Below, piece by piece: positions 25,746 to 34,467 of a stretch of DNA of 64,000 bases (position 1 is the first letter of the stretch; the number at the start of each line of letters is the position of its first letter). The stretch spans positions 62,001 through 126,000 of the forward strand of contig CAVUTD010000004.1 of NCBI GenBank assembly GCA_963744345.1, read 5' to 3'. A model generated the notes under the pieces. The model ran no database searches. It saw only the letters and a program-made list of their open reading frames with translations, and was not told the DNA's origin. The position numbers and the translations under genes are program-made. This DNA comes from DASTFP01 sp963744345. Lineage in GTDB: Bacteria; Verrucomicrobiota; Verrucomicrobiia; Chthoniobacterales; Terrimicrobiaceae.

Positions 25746-28145
25746 ATGGATCTGCCCGACGACGTCCAAAAGATCGCGTTCCTCTCGGACTACGTTCCGA
25801 GGCAGTGTGGCATCGCGACTTTTACGGCCGACCTCCGCGGAGCGATGGCCGAGCAGTTTCCCTCGCTGCAAAGTTCCATCGTCGCGATTACTGATCACTC
25901 CGCGGGATACAGTTATCCTCCTGAAGTTCGTTTTGAGGTCCCCGAGCAGGATATCTCCGCCTACCGGCGGGCCGCCGATTTTATCAATCTCGCCAACGTT
26001 GATGTCCTTTGCCTCCAGCATGAGTTTGGCATCTATGGAGGGCTTAATGGCCGCCATCTCCTCACCCTGCTCAGAAATGTTCGCCTGCCGGTGGTCAGCA
26101 CCTTGCATACGATATTGCACGAACCCACGCGCGAGCAAAAGCTGGTGTTCAAGGAAGTGATAAGATTGTCGACCCGTGTTGTCGCCATGGCCGAAAAGGG
26201 CATTGAGTTCCTTCGTGAGGTGTATGAAACGCCTTTGGAGAAGATCGATCTTATCCCCCATGGGATTCCGGACGTCCCCTTTATCGATCCGAACTACTAC
26301 AAGGATAAATTCGGGGTGGAAGGACGGCCAGTTCTCCTCACCTTTGGCCTTCTTTCGCCGAACAAAGGAATCGAGCAGGTTCTCAACGCCCTTCCGACAA
26401 TTGTCCGAGAGTTTCCCAACGTGGTTTATATGGTTCTGGGTGCGACTCACCCGAATCTCGTGGCCACTCAAGGCGAGACGTATCGCCTCAGTCTCGAGCT
26501 CCTAGCCAAGAAGAACGGTGTTGAAAAGAACGTGATTTTCTTCAACCGCTTCGTGGACAATGACCAACTGGTAGAGTTTCTCGGAGCGGCCGACATTTAT
26601 ATTACGCCGTACCTCAACAAGTCTCAAATCACGAGCGGCACGCTGGCGAGCAGTTTCGGCGCCGGGAAAGCGGTCATTTCCACACCGTATTGGCACGCTG
26701 AGGAATTGCTTGCCGACGGCCGGGGAATTCTTGTCCCTTTTGGAGATGCTTCCGCGATCGGGCAAGCCGCGGGGGATCTCCTCCGCAACGAGACGATGCG
26801 CCACAGCATCCGAAAAGGCGCATACCTCATCGGCCGGAAAATGGTCTGGTCGAGCGTGGCGCATGATTACATGCGCAGCTTCCATCGGGCGCGTTACGAA
26901 CACTCGACCCAGACAGTGCGCAGCATCCAACCAGCTACTTTGGATCGGCAGGTCGCGCTGCCGGTCTGGCGGTTCGAACATCTGATGTGCCTTACTGATG
27001 GGACAGGGATGCTGCAGCACGCAGTATACACCCTGCCAAACTATGAGCACGGATACTGCAGCGACGACAATGCTCGCGCGTTAATCCTCATGATGTTGCT
27101 GGAAGAGTTGGAAGAGTCCTTTCCTGAACGCCATCGCTTGACCAGCATTTATGCAGGCTTCTTGCAAAATGCCTTCGACGCCGATCGAGGATGCTTCCGC
27201 AGAGTGATGTCCTATCGTCGGGAGTGGGAAACAGAAATTGGGTCCGAGGACAGCCACGCTCGAGCCCTATGGGCGCTGGGAAGCTGCGTCGGGCGCTCCC
27301 AACATGAGGCGCTTCGCTCATGGGCGGCGGAGCTTTTTGAAAGAGCCTTACCCGCGGTGCAGGATTTCACTTCCCCACGCGCGTGGGCCCTTGCGATCAT
27401 CGGATTGCACGAGTATCTGCGCAAGTTGAGCGGCGATCTCATGGCCAATCAGCTTCGCGCGGAATTGTCCCAGCGTCTGCGATCTCGTTACCAAGCTGAG
27501 GCCAGTCCAGATTGGCTCTGGTTTGAGGACACAGTCACCTATGACAATGCCCGACTTCCCCACGCATTGATTCTGACAGGGCGCTGGGCAAGCGAGCATG
27601 AATTGCTTGAAATCGGTCTGCGAAGCCTGCGATGGCTTTTCGAAAATGAAACCGCGCCGGAGGGGCATTTTCGCCCCATTGGTTCCAACGGGTTCTGGAA
27701 GCGCGGGGAGCAGCCGGCACTCTTCGAGCAGCAGCCTATCGAGGCCCATGCAATGATCTGCGCCTCTCTAGAGGCTTACGAAGCCACCGAAAATCGCTAC
27801 TGGCTCTCCCAAGCCAACAAAGCTTTCGAGTGGTATCATGGCGGGAACGACCTGGGACTCGCGCTCTACGACGCTCAAAGCGGTGGTTGCCGAGACGGCT
27901 TGCATATCGACCGGGTCAATCAGAATCAAGGCGCAGAGTCGACACTTGCTTTTCTGCTGTCTCTAGCTGAGATGCGCCGCGCACAAGATGCGATGTCCAG
28001 TTTGGAACAGTCCGTGCCGCTTGGCGAACCGGTTGTGCGACCAATGGCATCCGATCTCGCCGCGTCCCCTGCGTATAGCCCGACGGTGTCTTCTCCTTCG
28101 CGCGTCCCAGCCGTGGTGACTCCGCTGATGCGGACTGCCTCTTAG
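25746..28145 (+). CDS. GT4 glycosyltransferase fused to an (alpha/alpha)-toroid-like domain
   Basis: A 799-aa two-domain protein. Residues 1-400 are a GT-B glycosyltransferase of family 4: KIAFLSDYVPRQCGIATF at the N-terminus, FGLLSPNKGIEQVLNALP near 205, and SSFGAGKAVISTPYWHAEEL near 305. Residues 420-750 are helical, with repeated GYCSDDNARALILMMLLEE, DSHARALWALG and DTVTYDNARLPHALI segments, like the (alpha/alpha) toroid seen in several glycoside hydrolases and lyases. The ATG at 25746 begins the GT domain; an upstream in-frame start would add 16 residues. The fusion suggests synthesis and processing of one glycan by a single polypeptide (inference). Confidence 0.82.
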   Translation: MDLPDDVQKIAFLSDYVPRQCGIATFTADLRGAMAEQFPSLQSSIVAITDHSAGYSYPPEVRFEVPEQDISAYRRAADFINLANVDVLCLQHEFGIYGGLNGRHLLTLLRNVRLPVVSTLHTILHEPTREQKLVFKEVIRLSTRVVAMAEKGIEFLREVYETPLEKIDLIPHGIPDVPFIDPNYYKDKFGVEGRPVLLTFGLLSPNKGIEQVLNALPTIVREFPNVVYMVLGATHPNLVATQGETYRLSLELLAKKNGVEKNVIFFNRFVDNDQLVEFLGAADIYITPYLNKSQITSGTLASSFGAGKAVISTPYWHAEELLADGRGILVPFGDASAIGQAAGDLLRNETMRHSIRKGAYLIGRKMVWSSVAHDYMRSFHRARYEHSTQTVRSIQPATLDRQVALPVWRFEHLMCLTDGTGMLQHAVYTLPNYEHGYCSDDNARALILMMLLEELEESFPERHRLTSIYAGFLQNAFDADRGCFRRVMSYRREWETEIGSEDSHARALWALGSCVGRSQHEALRSWAAELFERALPAVQDFTSPRAWALAIIGLHEYLRKLSGDLMANQLRAELSQRLRSRYQAEASPDWLWFEDTVTYDNARLPHALILTGRWASEHELLEIGLRSLRWLFENETAPEGHFRPIGSNGFWKRGEQPALFEQQPIEAHAMICASLEAYEATENRYWLSQANKAFEWYHGGNDLGLALYDAQSGGCRDGLHIDRVNQNQGAESTLAFLLSLAEMRRAQDAMSSLEQSVPLGEPVVRPMASDLAASPAYSPTVSSPSRVPAVVTPLMRTAS

Positions 28146-28187
28146 AAGAGCTAAGGAAAAGCCAAAGTCAGCACATCGGCTAGGTGT

Positions 28188-28622
28188 TCAAGCGCTCAGT
28201 CGCGGCTTCTTCTCGCCTTTCGCCTGAGAGGGCTTCCGCTTCTTCAATTCATCCCTGGCCCGCGCGGCAAGCGCTTCATAATCGGAGCGGATCTTATCGA
28301 GTTCTGCCTCCTCAAGATCTTCGATGTCGAGGAGAGCATTGTGCGCCGTCTTGTCGGCTCGGATGAGCTCGTCCAGTTTGACTTGAATGGCTTCCGAATC
28401 GCGATTCTGCGTGTTTTGGATGAGGAATACCATGAGAAAAGTCACGATCGTTGTCCCAGTGTTGATCACCAACTGCCACGTATCACTGAAGCCGAAGAAA
28501 GGTCCCGAAATCGCCCACAAAATCAGCGCTCCCACAGCGATGGAGAACGCCATGGGACGTCCGGCAGCGCGAGCCGTCCACTTTGCAAATCGGGTGAAGA
28601 ACGACGTTTTCTTAGAGTTCAT
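28188..28622 (-). CDS. Low-affinity iron permease family protein
   Basis: A 144-aa protein with two transmembrane helices (FSIAVGALILWAISGPFFGF and INTGTTIVTFLMVFLIQNTQNRD). The motif LIQNTQNRD followed by IQVKLDELI is the signature of the low-affinity iron permease family (PF04120). A charged coiled tail rich in Lys/Glu follows. The family name derives from yeast Fet4; the bacterial role is not established. A Fur regulator is encoded 2.3 kb away. Confidence 0.9.
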   Translation of the reverse strand: MNSKKTSFFTRFAKWTARAAGRPMAFSIAVGALILWAISGPFFGFSDTWQLVINTGTTIVTFLMVFLIQNTQNRDSEAIQVKLDELIRADKTAHNALLDIEDLEEAELDKIRSDYEALAARARDELKKRKPSQAKGEKKPRLSA

Positions 28623-28878
28623 TCAGGAAATGTCATTACCCAAGTTTGGTCCTCCTTAGAAGAGAAGGAAAGCTTCAACTCCATACCGATCCTGGAGAAT
28701 CAAAGGCTTACCGCCCCTAACCGATTAAACCAGGGCGACGATCTTAATGGTGCCTTCCTTCAACCCCGCAGAGCCATCCCCGGTGTCAGAATCGATTAAA
28801 CGCGAGCACACGGAGAGCAGCAACAACAAACAGACGGTGGATCGCCGAGGAGGATGTTGAGGTTTTCGCCCGTGCGAC

Positions 28879-29112
28879 TTATGCCCGATCTTCAAGCTTG
28901 GAAGGCCCATCGTCTCGCGCACAGTGGGCGCAGCAGAAGACTTTTCCACCCTTCTCCACGCCATGTCCTATAACTCGGCACCCGCATCGGGGACACTGTG
29001 GCGCCAGCGCATGGATCGCGCATTCCAAGCTGTCGAAGACGTGCCGCTCGTTACCTATCAGGACTTCGAAGGCCTTGTCGTAGTCATTTCCGCAAACTTC
29101 ACAACTTGCCAT
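28879..29112 (-). CDS. Small zinc-ribbon / metallothionein-like protein
   Basis: A 77-aa cysteine-rich protein. Metal ligands are arranged as CEVCGN at the N-terminus, DSLECAIHAL in the middle, then CPRCGCRVIGHG and FCCAHC. This pattern is frequent in short bacterial proteins annotated as hypothetical or prokaryotic metallothionein-like. The start at 29112 (MASCEVCG) was preferred; a longer frame starts at 29151. It probably binds zinc or copper in the cytosol. Confidence 0.75.
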   Translation of the reverse strand: MASCEVCGNDYDKAFEVLIGNERHVFDSLECAIHALAPQCPRCGCRVIGHGVEKGGKVFCCAHCARDDGPSKLEDRA

Positions 29113-29230
29113 TTTGATCCTTTCTTTACGAGCAAATCGACCGGCGGCCATTCAGTGGATGTCAGCCCTTCCTTGAAAAGGCTTTCCCAATGTTCCAGAG
29201 GTATTCATCAATAGCTTCGCCAGCCCCAAA

Positions 29231-29238
29231 TTCTTTTA
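29231..29238. repeat. Left copy of 8-bp IS target duplication
   Basis: TTCTTTTA, repeated exactly at 29977-29984 on the other side of the IS1595 element. Confidence 0.92.
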
Positions 29239-29976
29239 GGGTCTTTCCTAGATTAGAGGTGAGGAGCCGAGGTTAGTGATGAGGAGGTTGAAGAGGTTAT
29301 CATGGCGATGATTGAAGCGCCATTCGGTTTCTTTGAGGTGGTCATAGAAGTACTCCCAGCGAACGCCGCGAAGCTTTGCCAGGCGCAGTTTGGCGTAGCT
29401 CCAGAAGGACTCAATGCCGTTGATATGACGATGCTTTCTGGCAAATTCATTGTCGTGATGGTGGATGCGATGGTGCTTATAGCCTTCCAGCACCAATCCG
29501 TCGTAGGCGCGCCAGCCATCGGTGTAGATCGTGCTCTTGCGGGGAAGCACCTGGCCGCGGATCACCTCGATCAATTCAGCCTTCGAGCAGTTCATGACCG
29601 GAGAGCAGAAGACTTTTCCCTTCCTCTTGAGCAGACCGATGACAGCAACTTTTCGGCCCGATCCTCGGCCTCGGCGCCCGCGCACTCGACGCGGCCCGAA
29701 ATAGCTTTCATCCACCTCGACGCTTCCAGTAAAAGGAGCGGCTTCGCCTTTGGCCATTTCCAGCACGCGAGCCCGCAGCAACCCGTAAAGACGATGCGTG
29801 GTATTCTTGTTTAAGCCCGTCAATTTACTTGCTGTCAGTGCTCCAACATCCGCGCAATACATCTTCAAAACCTGTCGAAATTCCCGCTCCGAAACGTGCG
29901 CCCGCTTCAAATATCTGTTTCTCACTGTTTTCCAATTGCTTATACAGCTCCTTACTGTGTAATCTAGGAAAGACCC
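29239..29976 (-). mobile_element. IS1595-family insertion sequence, complete
   Basis: A 738-bp element bounded by perfect 17-bp terminal inverted repeats (GGGTCTTTCCTAGATTA at 29239-29255, its complement at 29960-29976). It is flanked by an exact 8-bp direct repeat TTCTTTTA (29231-29238 and 29977-29984), the target-site length usual for IS1595. Perfect ends and target duplication indicate recent transposition. Confidence 0.93.
29248..29925 (-). CDS. IS1595 family transposase (ISXO2-like)
   Basis: A 225-aa DDE transposase. The N-terminal helix-turn-helix (LTASKLTGLNKNTTHRLYGLLR) is followed by the ISXO2-like catalytic domain: the first Asp in VEVDESYFGPRRVRG near residue 88, the second in TIYTDGWRAYDG near 150, and a late His/Asn-Glu region in HINGIESFWSYAKLRL near 180. 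The family starts with an [M]xNRY sequence, which fits the GTG at 29925 inside the element; the frame continues outside the IS but that part is host DNA. The stop codon lies within the left inverted repeat. Confidence 0.9.
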   Translation of the reverse strand: MRNRYLKRAHVSEREFRQVLKMYCADVGALTASKLTGLNKNTTHRLYGLLRARVLEMAKGEAAPFTGSVEVDESYFGPRRVRGRRGRGSGRKVAVIGLLKRKGKVFCSPVMNCSKAELIEVIRGQVLPRKSTIYTDGWRAYDGLVLEGYKHHRIHHHDNEFARKHRHINGIESFWSYAKLRLAKLRGVRWEYFYDHLKETEWRFNHRHDNLFNLLITNLGSSPLI

Positions 29977-29996
29977 TTCTTTTAAACTAAGGAGAC

Positions 29997-30746
29997 TTGG
30001 CCTATGTTGGCTGCCAGCGGCGGATTTCTGCCGCGCAGAGGATATTACCACCTCGCTTCCTTTTCACGCGTCAGACCGGTGAATGTTCAACTTCCTATCG
30101 CGATCGGCGCCAGGCTGGACAAATCCTGGCGGATCGACTCCGTCGCTACATCCTGCCACGCGAAGTGCTCGCGCTAGGGTTGGCTCGCGGAGGTATTCCC
30201 GTCGGCTACGAAATCGCCGTGGCTCTCGATGTTCCTTTTGACGTTTTTTTAGTGCGTAAGCTCGGGGTGCCAGGCAGAGAGGAATTGGCCATGGGCGCCA
30301 TTGCCTCAGGCGGAGTGCGAGTTCTCAACTCCAAAGTCCTCACCGCGCTTGGCATTCAGCAAGCTGTTCTCCATGACGTTACTGAGCGTGAAAAACGGGA
30401 ACTAACCAGACGCGAGAGCGAATTGCGCGGCGCCAATCCCGCTCAAAAGCTGTCGAAGAAAACGATCATTCTGGTAGATGATGGACTTGCTACCGGTGCC
30501 AGTATGCGTGCGGCGATCCAAGCGCTAAGGCTTCGCAACATAGAACAATGTATTGTCGCGGTGCCTGTCGGAGCTCCAGAAACGTGTGCCGGCCTGCAAA
30601 CCGAAGCCGATGAATTCATCTGCCTCGCGATGCCGAAGTCTTTTCGCGGTGTGGGACAGTTCTACGAAGACTTCAGGCAAACGACAGGCCACGAAGTCCG
30701 CGATCTATTGCTCCGTGCTTCGAAAGGCGGAGAGGCGATCTCGTGA
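29997..30746 (+). CDS. Phosphoribosyltransferase domain protein
   Basis: A type I PRTase-fold protein of about 220-249 aa. The conserved core starts at RDRRQAGQILADRLRRY and includes LGLARGGIPVGYEIA, KLGVPGREELAMGAIA and the PRPP loop TIILVDDGLATGASM near residue 160. This subfamily often stands beside hydrolases or stress genes; the nucleobase substrate is unclear. The start is uncertain: a TTG at 29997 lies too close to an AAGGAG, while ATG 30083 would fit the family N-terminus if one C in 30091-30096 were extra. The IS1595 element lies only 20 bp upstream of the frame, so its own promoter may be displaced. Confidence 0.75.
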   Translation: MAYVGCQRRISAAQRILPPRFLFTRQTGECSTSYRDRRQAGQILADRLRRYILPREVLALGLARGGIPVGYEIAVALDVPFDVFLVRKLGVPGREELAMGAIASGGVRVLNSKVLTALGIQQAVLHDVTEREKRELTRRESELRGANPAQKLSKKTIILVDDGLATGASMRAAIQALRLRNIEQCIVAVPVGAPETCAGLQTEADEFICLAMPKSFRGVGQFYEDFRQTTGHEVRDLLLRASKGGEAIS

Positions 30747-30950
30747 GCTTCCAACGCGAACGAAGACGATTGATGGATCACAGGCCATCGCATCGGCTGT
30801 TGGTGCCACGGATCATCACTATCGCATCGATGTCGCGACCGGCCGCGATTATCGCCCCAATCGTACATCACATTCATCGTCGTCGCGACCACCTCGGCCT
30901 GTCTGCTCTGGCTTGGCCAAGAGCTCGCGGCAGAAGACCGAAGCACCGCT

Positions 30951-31406
30951 TTACTTCTCCAAACATTCCGGACAGCGCCCGAAGAATTCCAACGAATGGC
31001 TTAGATTACGAAACCCGTAATGTTCTGCCACCCTCTTTTCCGTTTCGGCGAGCGGACAGGGGATGTCGATCACGACGACCTTTCCGCAACCGGTGCAGAC
31101 AATATGATCATAGTGCTTCGACGGATCGTTCAATTCGTAATAGCTGCACGATCGTTGAAGATTCACCTTGTGCACGAGGTGCAAGCGATCAAGCAGAGCG
31201 ATCATGCGAAAAACGGTGGCATAATCGGGGCCGGCGCTTCCCAAAGCGGCGAGCTCCTGGATTTCCTGCAGTGAGAGGGGTCTCTCCGCGTGAAAGAGAA
31301 CGGTCAAGATGTTTCGCCGGCTTGCGGTAATGCGCATCCCTTCGCCGCGCAGTCGATTCAAGATGGCCTCTGCGGAGAAGGACGCCACATCTTCACTCAT
31401 GAACAA
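30951..31406 (-). CDS. Fur family transcriptional regulator
   Basis: A 151-aa metalloregulator. The N-terminal winged helix is visible as LRGEGMRITASRRNILTVLFHA and PDYATVFRMIALLDRLHLVHK; the latter contains the DNA-recognition helix. The C-terminal dimer domain holds HYDHIVCTGCGKV with the first structural zinc Cys pair, and CPEC near the end with the second. Alternative starts are 31406 and 31400. Whether it senses Fe, Zn or peroxide cannot be decided; the regulatory His set looks more Fur/Zur-like than PerR-like. Confidence 0.9.
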   Translation of the reverse strand: MFMSEDVASFSAEAILNRLRGEGMRITASRRNILTVLFHAERPLSLQEIQELAALGSAGPDYATVFRMIALLDRLHLVHKVNLQRSCSYYELNDPSKHYDHIVCTGCGKVVVIDIPCPLAETEKRVAEHYGFRNLSHSLEFFGRCPECLEK

Positions 31407-31445
31407 TTTCTAAGGCAAGCCGAGCCTCCTCTCAACCGAGAAGCA

Positions 31446-32204
31446 TTACAATCGGACGACAATCCCCCGCTGCGCGAGAAACTCCTTCGCCTGGGCGATA
31501 CTGTAGGTGCCGAAGTGAAAAATGCTGGCAGCTAGCACGGCATCCGCATTGCCGCGGAGGAGCACCTCAGCGAGATCGTGCAATGCTCCGGCGCCTCCGC
31601 TGGCAATCACGGGGATGTCCACGGCCGCGCTCACAGCGGCGGTAAGCTCGATATCATAGCCTCCGCACGTGCCATCGGCGTCCATACTTGTGAGCAGGAT
31701 CTCGCCCGCGCCGAGACGTGCGACCTGGCAGGCCCAATCAACGGCATCCAAGTGCGTGGGGGTGCGGCCACCATGGGTATACACGCGCCACTTGCGCCGC
31801 TCATCTTGTTTGGCATCGATGGCAACCACAACACACTGCGAGCCGAAACTCGCGGCTGCCTCCGGAACCAACTTAGGATCTCTGATCGCGGCGGTATTTA
31901 CGCTCACTTTGTCCGCTCCCGCCAGCAGCATCGTCCGAAAGTCCTCGACCGAGCGAATCCCACCGCCAACGGTCAAAGGCATGAAGCATTGCTCCGCCGT
32001 GCGTGCAACAACATCCACCATAGTGGCGCGATCGTCGCTGGACGCTGTAATATCTAAGAATACGAGCTCGTCCGCGCCTTGTGAGTCATAGAGCTTTGCG
32101 CATTCTACGGGATCTCCCGCATCCCGGAGATTAAGAAATTTCGTGCCCTTGACCACCCGCCCTCCGGTGACATCAAGACAGGGAATTATCCGCTTTGCGA
32201 GCAT
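31446..32204 (-). CDS. hisF: Imidazole glycerol phosphate synthase cyclase subunit HisF
   Basis: A 252-aa TIM barrel that closes the imidazole ring in histidine biosynthesis, working with the HisH glutaminase. The catalytic Asp is in IIPCLDVTGGRVVKG at the N-terminus and the second Asp in VVAIDAKQ near residue 129. Phosphate loops are in VGGGIRSVEDF and IASGGAGALHDL. The ATG at 32204 gives the canonical MLAKRIIPCLD start. hisH and the other his genes are not in the window. Confidence 0.96.
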   Translation of the reverse strand: MLAKRIIPCLDVTGGRVVKGTKFLNLRDAGDPVECAKLYDSQGADELVFLDITASSDDRATMVDVVARTAEQCFMPLTVGGGIRSVEDFRTMLLAGADKVSVNTAAIRDPKLVPEAAASFGSQCVVVAIDAKQDERRKWRVYTHGGRTPTHLDAVDWACQVARLGAGEILLTSMDADGTCGGYDIELTAAVSAAVDIPVIASGGAGALHDLAEVLLRGNADAVLAASIFHFGTYSIAQAKEFLAQRGIVVRL

Positions 32205-32317
32205 CCTCTCACCTCTCGTTGCTCGGTCGCGCCAACGCGAGACTAATTTGTTGCGATAAGATCGAGTTTCCTTACCTTGCGCTGATTCGCAGGGGCGCGA
32301 GCCCAACGGCATTTGGT

Positions 32318-32983
32318 ATGATCAAACTCAGAGAACTCCGCTGCACATCTGCCATTCGCCGGTCCTGGTTCTTTGCCATTTCTTTGCTCATAACAGTTCT
32401 CTTAGCGGCCTGCGCCTCACCCTACCGACGAGGAGCGGGGAAATTCAGCACCGTCATCATCGATGCAGGACATGGCGGACATGATCGCGGTGGCTGGCCA
32501 GTGTCAGGCTCTCCGGAAAAGGTTCTCGCACTTGATACGGCGCGAAGGCTGGCGGCCATTTTGCGCAGCCATGGGTTTCGCGTGATCGAAACCCGAACCC
32601 GCGACGTTTTCGTACCCTTAGAATCGCGCATTAAGATGTCTAATTCGACCTCGCGCTGCATCTTTGTGAGCATCCACTACAATTGGACGCCGCGCAGGCG
32701 CGCACGCGGGATCGAAATCTATTATCAAAGTCCTCGATCTTGGCGGCTCGCCTCTAACATCCTCCAAATGACCAGACTCTCTTCCCCGACCGGCGATCGA
32801 GGGGTTAAACGTGGCAATTTCCGAGTGCTGCGGAAGAATCGGCGACCCGCGGTGCTTTGTGAGCTCGGCTTTCTTTCCAACACGAAGGACAACCGTTACG
32901 CCCAAAGCTCGGGACATCGTCAACGTCTGGCTGAACGCGTCGCCGCAGGCATCCTGCGAGAGCGACAAAGCGCCGAACGTTAA
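32318..32983 (+). CDS. N-acetylmuramoyl-L-alanine amidase, lipoprotein
   Basis: A 221-aa Amidase_3 zinc enzyme that would cleave the lactyl-Ala bond of peptidoglycan. An N-terminal hydrophobic segment ends in a lipobox (LLAAC), so it is probably a periplasmic lipoprotein. Zinc ligands are visible in IIDAGHGGHD, in VSIHYNW, and the catalytic Glu in VLCELGFLSN near residue 185. The usual acidic 'E' after GHGGHD is replaced within a short RGGWPVSGSPEK loop, so one ligand could differ. The start at 32318 gives the signal peptide. It is divergent from hisF. Confidence 0.85.
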   Translation: MIKLRELRCTSAIRRSWFFAISLLITVLLAACASPYRRGAGKFSTVIIDAGHGGHDRGGWPVSGSPEKVLALDTARRLAAILRSHGFRVIETRTRDVFVPLESRIKMSNSTSRCIFVSIHYNWTPRRRARGIEIYYQSPRSWRLASNILQMTRLSSPTGDRGVKRGNFRVLRKNRRPAVLCELGFLSNTKDNRYAQSSGHRQRLAERVAAGILRERQSAER

Positions 32984-33141
32984 GCCAATTGACCACCCGA
33001 GACCAATATCGGCAGAGGGGAATCTTTTCAGGAATCCAGCTCACGTCCTGCAGCGTATAACTTACCAATAAAATCCTCTTGCCCGCTTTCACGACCGGTG
33101 CCACTGTCCCGGGACCGCACGAAAAAAACCGCATTTTCACC

Positions 33142-33561
33142 ATGACAACAGTAGTTGGCATTTTCGACAACGCCCGGGATCTGGATCACGCTATCGATCG
33201 CTTGGCCCGGGAAGGTTTTCAAGACACGGTGTATGATGAAGCGATCGTGGAAGGAGAGCCAGCGAATACCGGCCGTCCCGTGGTGTTCGCGCCGGGATAC
33301 GCCCCTGCGATGGTTTTTGGAAGCGCCAAACCTGAGGCGCGTCCCAAGCGAGCTGATCACGGTCATCACGGGATTGTGGAAGCTTTCAAAGGTCATCTTG
33401 CCGATTATAAGGTGCCGGCGGACGTGATCCACTCCTATGCGGTAACGTTCTACCACAATGGCGAGTTTGTCCTCGTCAAGACCAAGCCCAACCGCGCCGA
33501 CCAAGCTATGGAGATCTTGCGGGCATGTGGCGCCACGAGGGTTAATCGACACGATAAGTGA
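33142..33561 (+). CDS. Stress protein-like small protein (general stress protein 17M type)
   Basis: A 139-aa protein with the YflT/17M-like repeat: VVGIFDNARDLDHAIDRLAREGF at the N-terminus and a ferredoxin-like second half with YAVTFYHNGEFVLVKTKPNRADQAMEIL. These proteins have two GIFD/VxVxT strands with no known catalytic site. A histidine-rich linker (RADHGHHGIVEAF) lies near residue 75. Function unknown; a stress role fits the neighbourhood. Confidence 0.6.
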   Translation: MTTVVGIFDNARDLDHAIDRLAREGFQDTVYDEAIVEGEPANTGRPVVFAPGYAPAMVFGSAKPEARPKRADHGHHGIVEAFKGHLADYKVPADVIHSYAVTFYHNGEFVLVKTKPNRADQAMEILRACGATRVNRHDK

Positions 33562-33684
33562 GCGCTTCAGAGTTGCCGCGGCTTAAGGCTGACAGCTCGG
33601 CGATCTCTTAGCGGCGCGGGTTTGTCAGGAGCGACATTGTTAGCTTGTTGCTACGAGGGCTCGCACAAAGCGAAAGGGTGGTGC

Positions 33685-34446
33685 TTACTTCGTCGATCGC
33701 TGAATAAATCTTTGCAGATCCTCGGGGAAGGGACTGAACCAAGCGAACATTCGACCGCCAAACTCCATCGAGAGTTTCGAAGAGTGTAAGGCATGTCGAG
33801 GAAGCCAAAGCTCGGATGCCATGTGCTCTGTCCAGCCGTTCTGGATGAAATCGAGGTAATGGAGGTTGCCTTTGGCATAAATCTTGTCACCCACGATCGG
33901 AAAACCCAGGGAGGCAAGGTGTACCCGAATCTGATGTGTCCGGCCCGTTTGAGGCCAGACCCGTAAAACGGAAAGGCGGCGATCGGGAAAGAGATTCAAT
34001 CGGCTCTCGACGCGAAACCGCGTGATCGCTCGCCTGCCGCCAGGATGAACGGCCCGCTCGAGCCAAACGGCCGATGAGTTAATCTCGCCCAGCCGCAGGA
34101 TCGGACCATCGGCAGCTTCTTCATGCCATTCGGGCCAGCCAAAAACGAGCGCTATATATTCCTTGCGCATCTCTCCGCTCTGAATGGCCGATCCCGCAAG
34201 GCGTGCAGCTCGCGCGTTTTTGGCCACGAGCACGATCCCGCTCGTTTCCCGGTCGAGCCGGTTGACCAGGGAGATCTGCCCGCCCGTGGCAAGTTCGTAC
34301 CTAAGCAGCTCGCACACTCCGTGCCAGAGCGTTCTTGGCCCACCGGGTTTCGTCGGGTGCACCAGGAGACCGGCAGGTTTGTCAACTATTAGAAAATCTT
34401 CCGTTTCATCCAGGATTTGGAACTCAACTTGATTCTTCGTCTCCAC
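33685..34446 (-). CDS. RluA family pseudouridine synthase
   Basis: A 253-aa rRNA/tRNA pseudouridine synthase of the RluA type without an S4 domain. The catalytic Asp is in LVNRLDRETSGIVLVAKN near residue 65. WPQTGRTHQIRVHLASLGFPIVGDKIY near 165 is the second conserved block. GTG 34446 was chosen because it leaves room for the divergent ABC gene at 34468; a TTG at 34461 is also open. The modified RNA position cannot be told from sequence alone. Confidence 0.88.
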   Translation of the reverse strand: METKNQVEFQILDETEDFLIVDKPAGLLVHPTKPGGPRTLWHGVCELLRYELATGGQISLVNRLDRETSGIVLVAKNARAARLAGSAIQSGEMRKEYIALVFGWPEWHEEAADGPILRLGEINSSAVWLERAVHPGGRRAITRFRVESRLNLFPDRRLSVLRVWPQTGRTHQIRVHLASLGFPIVGDKIYAKGNLHYLDFIQNGWTEHMASELWLPRHALHSSKLSMEFGGRMFAWFSPFPEDLQRFIQRSTK

Positions 34447-34467
34447 GCCGTCAGTTTCCAAATTACC

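Noticed and set aside
29302..29814. Plus-strand frame of 170 codons inside the IS element
   Set aside because: Antisense to the transposase, whose DDE motifs are clear; composition is a mirror of that gene.
30743..31330. Plus-strand frame of 195 codons overlapping the Fur gene
   Set aside because: It is arginine/proline-rich without any domain and runs antisense through the conserved Fur metal sites.
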